From positions 248,001-312,000 of the forward strand of contig NZ_FQWF01000003.1 in assembly GCF_900129585.1 (NCBI RefSeq): a DNA stretch of 64,000 nucleotides. The letters run 5' to 3'. Both the position numbers and the translations under genes were made by a program. This document shows positions 60,533 through 64,000 of this stretch, one piece after another. The DNA is from Flavobacterium micromati (lineage in GTDB: Bacteria > Bacteroidota > Bacteroidia > Flavobacteriales > Flavobacteriaceae). The notes below the pieces were generated by a model that saw only the letters and a program-made list of their open reading frames with translations, was not told where the DNA came from and made no database searches. Each line of letters opens with the position of its first letter. The first letter of the stretch is position 1.

Positions 60533-62881
60533 ATGTACAAGAAAGTAATCTTATCCTTTTGTGTTTTCTTTTCAATAGTTGTAAATAGTCAATCCTTAAA
60601 GTTAGAGGAAATAATGAAAGGCAACTCATTTATTGGCGAACAGCCAGAAAATGAAAGATGGTCTGTGGATGGTCAAAAAGTATATTTTGATTGGAATCCA
60701 AATAATGATTTAGCATCAAGTACGTATTATTGGAAAAAAGGGATGACAAAACCTGAACTTGTTTCGCCTATTGAAGCGGCTTTTTCAAAATTGGATTTTA
60801 AAAAAACGTCTAATCCTGATTTATTTTACTACATCGATAAAGGTAGATTATTCTCGTATTTCCCTAAAAATAATTTATCCAAAAAGTTGTTCCAGCAAAG
60901 CAATCCTATTTCTAATTTACAGATAGGTTTTGATGCTGGAGTAATTTACTTTAGACAAAACGATAATTTATTTCAATTTAACACAAATGAGGGATCAATT
61001 ATCCAACTTACAAATTTTAAAAAAGGAAAATCTGACGAAGTTGCAAAGGAAAAAGAGTCGTTTTTAAAAACCCAGCAACAAGAATTGTTTCAATTTGTAA
61101 GAGATCAAGAGGCGTTAAAAAAATGGAATTTGGCTAAAGAAAAAATAACAAAATCTGATTTCCCAAAATCTTATTTTTATGGAAAAGACAATTTAAGTAA
61201 TCTGAAAGTTGATCCAAAAGGGAAATACATAACCTTTAGATTAACAGAAGATTTCGAACGAAAAAGTGAAAAGATGGAACGTTTCATCACCGCTGACGGT
61301 TACAATAAAATTGAAGATACTAAACCTAAAGTCTCCATCACAAATTTAATACCAACCAAATTTGGTATCTACAGTGTTGCAAAGGACTCTGTTTCTTTTG
61401 TGAATTTTTCGACGCTAAGCCATATTCAGGATGTGCCAAAATATTTAGAATTATATGAAAAATCGAAAATAGCTGAGAAAAAAGATAAATTAATTGTAGT
61501 TCAAGAACCTGTTTATAATGAAAATGGAACTTATGCTGTTTCTGAAATTAGAAGTCAAGATAACAAAGATCGATGGATTGTCACTTTGAATTTAGAAAAT
61601 GGCACTTTTCAAGAAATAGAATATCAGCACGATGAAGCATGGATTGGCGGCCCAGGAATTCCTTCTAGCTCTTTCGGTCGTGGAACCCTAGGTTTTCTAA
61701 GTGATAATGAAACTGTTTATTTTCAATCAGAAGCAACTGGATATTCTCATTTGTACACTTACAATTTAAAGTCAAAAAAGAAAACACAACTGACCAGAGG
61801 AGAATGGGAGGTGCGAGATGTAAATTTGGCAAAAGACAAAAAATCATTTTACCTAACAACCAATACAACGCATGCTGGAAACAGAAACTTTTATAAACTA
61901 AACTTGTCAACTTTGATTTTAGAACCACTTTTAATAAAAGATGGTGCTCATGAAGTGAGTTTGTCTCCAGATGAAAGCAATTTGCTGGTACGATATTCAT
62001 ATAAAAATCAGCCATGGGAATTATATATTGGCGATAATAAAAACAATCCAAATCTAAACCAAATAACATTTTCCACAACTGAAAGTTTTAAGTCCTACAA
62101 GTGGCGAGAGCCAGAAGTAATTAGTTTTACAGGGCAAGACGGAACCAAGGTGAATGCTCGATTGTATAAACCAGAATCTAGTAATTCTAATAAAGCGGCA
62201 ATTCTTTTTGTTCATGGTGCAGGTTATTTACAAAATGCTCATAATTATTGGAGCAGTTACCACCGAGAGTATATGTTTCATAATTTATTAGTTGATTTGG
62301 GCTACACTGTTTTAGATATTGATTATCGAGGTAGCGATGGTTATGGACGAAATTTTAGAACAGGAATTTATCGTTTCATGGGAGGCAAAGATTTAACAGA
62401 TCAAATTGATGGTAAAAATTATCTTATTCAAAATCACGGGATAGACACTTCAAGAGTTGGAATTTATGGCGGATCGTATGGAGGATTTATTACACTTATG
62501 GGAATGTTAACGACTCCAAAAGAATTCGCATCTGGCGCTGCATTGCGTTCCGTGACTGATTGGGCGCATTACAATCACGGCTACACGGGCAATATTCTTA
62601 ATTTTCCTGAAACCGATCCTGATGCGTACAAAAAAAGTTCACCTATATATTTTGCTGATAATTTGCAAGGAAATTTATTGATGCTTCACGGAATGGTAGA
62701 TGATAATGTAGAATACAAAGACATTGTTCGTATGTCACAACGTTTTATTGAATTAGGAAAGAAAAACTGGAGTCTTTCTGCATACCCTGTTGAAGCACAT
62801 GGTTTTAAAGAAACGTATTCTTGGGTTGATGAATATAGCCGAATCTTAGATTTATTTAATAGTACACTGCTTAAAAAGTAA
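60533..62881 (+). CDS. S9 family (prolyl oligopeptidase / DPP-IV-like) serine peptidase
   Basis: A 782-residue exported peptidase with a signal peptide (residues 1-20, ending VVNSQ). The N-terminal ~520 residues form the beta-propeller, and the C-terminal alpha/beta hydrolase has the oxyanion stretch ILFVHGAGYLQN, the nucleophile Ser in GGSYGGF (about 645), Asp in HGMVDDNVEYKD (about 729) and His in PVEAHGFKET (about 762). Such enzymes remove dipeptides or cleave at proline in periplasmic peptide degradation. Divergent spacing from purC downstream is 262 bp. Confidence 0.94.
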   Translation: MYKKVILSFCVFFSIVVNSQSLKLEEIMKGNSFIGEQPENERWSVDGQKVYFDWNPNNDLASSTYYWKKGMTKPELVSPIEAAFSKLDFKKTSNPDLFYYIDKGRLFSYFPKNNLSKKLFQQSNPISNLQIGFDAGVIYFRQNDNLFQFNTNEGSIIQLTNFKKGKSDEVAKEKESFLKTQQQELFQFVRDQEALKKWNLAKEKITKSDFPKSYFYGKDNLSNLKVDPKGKYITFRLTEDFERKSEKMERFITADGYNKIEDTKPKVSITNLIPTKFGIYSVAKDSVSFVNFSTLSHIQDVPKYLELYEKSKIAEKKDKLIVVQEPVYNENGTYAVSEIRSQDNKDRWIVTLNLENGTFQEIEYQHDEAWIGGPGIPSSSFGRGTLGFLSDNETVYFQSEATGYSHLYTYNLKSKKKTQLTRGEWEVRDVNLAKDKKSFYLTTNTTHAGNRNFYKLNLSTLILEPLLIKDGAHEVSLSPDESNLLVRYSYKNQPWELYIGDNKNNPNLNQITFSTTESFKSYKWREPEVISFTGQDGTKVNARLYKPESSNSNKAAILFVHGAGYLQNAHNYWSSYHREYMFHNLLVDLGYTVLDIDYRGSDGYGRNFRTGIYRFMGGKDLTDQIDGKNYLIQNHGIDTSRVGIYGGSYGGFITLMGMLTTPKEFASGAALRSVTDWAHYNHGYTGNILNFPETDPDAYKKSSPIYFADNLQGNLLMLHGMVDDNVEYKDIVRMSQRFIELGKKNWSLSAYPVEAHGFKETYSWVDEYSRILDLFNSTLLKK

Positions 62882-63082
62882 CCTAATTTTGACAGGAAAA
62901 AGAAGTAGATATATCGCAGATTCGGTGATTTCTTAGTAGTAACTTTAATTTTATTAGCTTTTTGCTAAAATACTTTACAAAAAGAAATTAAATTCGTTCG
63001 ACAGCGCGTATTAACGTATATTAGAATCTGTAAATCTGCGGTGAAAAAGATGATTCGTTCTTTCTGAATAATGCTAAACAAT

Positions 63083-63114
63083 TTTGTGTAGCGTTTTAAA
63101 ACAACCTATTTTTG
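63083..63114 (+). promoter_or_regulatory. Promoter of purC
   Basis: TTTG (63083-63086), 20 bases, TATTTTTG (63107-63114): an exact fit to the Bacteroidota -33/-7 consensus with 20-base spacing. It lies 30 bases before the purC start. No purine riboswitch or PurR-type box was recognised. Confidence 0.8.
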
Positions 63115-63143
63115 CAAAAACAACAACACAACAACTACGAAAA

Positions 63144-64000
63144 ATGAATAGTACAATAACGACAACCGACTTTAATTTCCCCAATCAAAAATCAATTTAC
63201 AGAGGCAAAGTAAGAGAAGTTTACAATATCGACGACAATCTTTTAGTTATGGTTGCCACCGATAGACTTTCGGCATTTGACGTTGTTTTACCAAAAGGGA
63301 TTCCGTATAAAGGTCAAATCCTAAACCAGATTGCGACAAGGTTTATGGAACTGACCGAGGATATTGTACCAAACTGGTTAGTTGCAACACCTGATCCTAA
63401 TGTCGCTGTTGGCCATTTGTGCGAGCCTTTCAAAGTTGAAATGGTAATTCGCGGTTATCTTTCTGGTCATGCGGCGCGGGAATACGCTCAGGGTAAAAGA
63501 GAAATATGTGGTGTAAAAATGCCTGATTATCTAAAGGAAAATGATAAATTTCCAGAACCAATCATAACACCAACAACCAAAGCCGCTAATGGCAGCCATG
63601 ATGCTGATATTTCTCGCGAGGAAATTTTATCTCAAGGAATTGTCACTGAAGAAAATTATGTTGTTTTGGAAAAATTTACAAAAGATTTATATCAAAGGGG
63701 AACGGAGATCGCAGCAAGTCGAGGATTAATTCTAGTAGATACAAAGTACGAATTTGGAAAAACTAAAGAAGGTGTAATAGTTTTAATTGATGAAATTCAC
63801 ACTCCTGACTCTTCGCGTTATTTCTATGCTGAAGGATATCAAGAAAGACAAGATAAAGGCGAAGAACAAAAACAACTATCAAAAGAATTTGTTCGCCGAT
63901 GGTTAATTGAAAATGGTTTCCAAGGACTAGAGGGACAACAAATTCCTGAGATGACAGATAAATACATTGAAACAGTTTCTGACAGATATATCGAATTATA
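63144..64000 (+). CDS. purC: Phosphoribosylaminoimidazole-succinocarboxamide synthase (cut by window edge)
   Basis: The first 285 residues of SAICAR synthase of purine biosynthesis; the family in this phylum is about 315 long, so only the end is missing. Visible are the phosphate/ATP loop [28 protein letters not shown] (split about 19-46), [21 protein letters not shown] [14 protein letters not shown] (about 109-122), and the Asp-rich [15 protein letters not shown] stretch (about 214-228). The ATG at 63144 follows a consensus promoter. The final Arg-rich active-site residues are present in [10 protein letters not shown]. Confidence 0.95.
   Translation, partial: MNSTITTTDFNFPNQKSIYRGKVREVYNIDDNLLVMVATDRLSAFDVVLPKGIPYKGQILNQIATRFMELTEDIVPNWLVATPDPNVAVGHLCEPFKVEMVIRGYLSGHAAREYAQGKREICGVKMPDYLKENDKFPEPIITPTTKAANGSHDADISREEILSQGIVTEENYVVLEKFTKDLYQRGTEIAASRGLILVDTKYEFGKTKEGVIVLIDEIHTPDSSRYFYAEGYQERQDKGEEQKQLSKEFVRRWLIENGFQGLEGQQIPEMTDKYIETVSDRYIEL

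Overview
The window is a chromosomal segment of a member of the Bacteroidota, most likely Flavobacterium or a close relative. The evidence is low GC, the gliding-motility pair gldF-gldG, a menaquinone (men) gene set, a fused two-domain 2-oxoacid dehydrogenase E1, promoters of the Bacteroidota type (TTTG, about 20 nt, TAnnTTTG) and several intergenic repeat families that I associate with flavobacterial genomes. I see no rRNA, tRNA, prophage, complete insertion sequence or CRISPR array. The first gene (M28 peptidase) and the last gene (purC) run off the window edges.

Layout. 0-11 kb: M28 peptidase fragment, a small cupin, a CvfB-type S1 protein, then a menaquinone stretch (menB, two bacterial PH-domain membrane proteins, menA, an UPF0173 metal-dependent hydrolase, a secreted TPR protein, menC). 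11-20 kb, all on the minus strand: an envelope and stress group with a holin-like protein, a YtxH protein, two nearly identical 50-residue membrane proteins not previously listed among the longer frames, a beta-barrel protein, an sll1863-like coiled-coil lipoprotein, an MlaEFD-type lipid ABC transporter, a lipoprotein, an OmpA protein with calcium-binding repeats, and Dps. 20-23 kb: an Old Yellow Enzyme and a succinate-semialdehyde-type dehydrogenase.

23.8-32.3 kb is the most unusual locus: an AraC regulator with an HMA-like N-terminus, a 1035-residue triple-PAS hybrid kinase ending in Hpt, a single-domain response regulator, and a 1410-residue CheB-CheR-PAS-kinase-receiver fusion. They are co-directional and three are joined by stop/start overlaps, which predicts a self-contained phosphorelay. 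33-46 kb holds a lipoprotein, an M23 peptidase, the E1 fusion, a large M1-like protein that has lost its zinc site and ends in a beta-barrel, a LOG-family protein, a secreted Cys-rich HMA-like protein, a DUF559 nuclease-like protein, uvrA and a ketopantoate-reductase-like gene.

47-64 kb holds mnmE, two tandem universal stress proteins, a membrane-anchored MutS-like ATPase, dnaN, gldG and gldF, an ABM-domain protein, a DUF1493-like membrane protein, a DUF62 (SAM hydroxide adenosyltransferase-like) protein, PhoH, a HAD phosphatase, an S9 peptidase and purC.

Repeats are the other theme. A 57-bp element occurs twice in inverted orientation 12.3 kb apart (55 of 57 bases identical by my reading). 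An 88-bp tandem array abuts the uvrA stop codon and a 42-bp tandem array follows the MutS-like gene. Degenerate 7-8-nt phrase arrays begin directly after three stop codons, and three members of a palindromic intergenic family are present, one with a 20-bp stem. Gene boundaries, motifs and repeats were read by eye; family names rest on recognised motifs, and no database search was possible.
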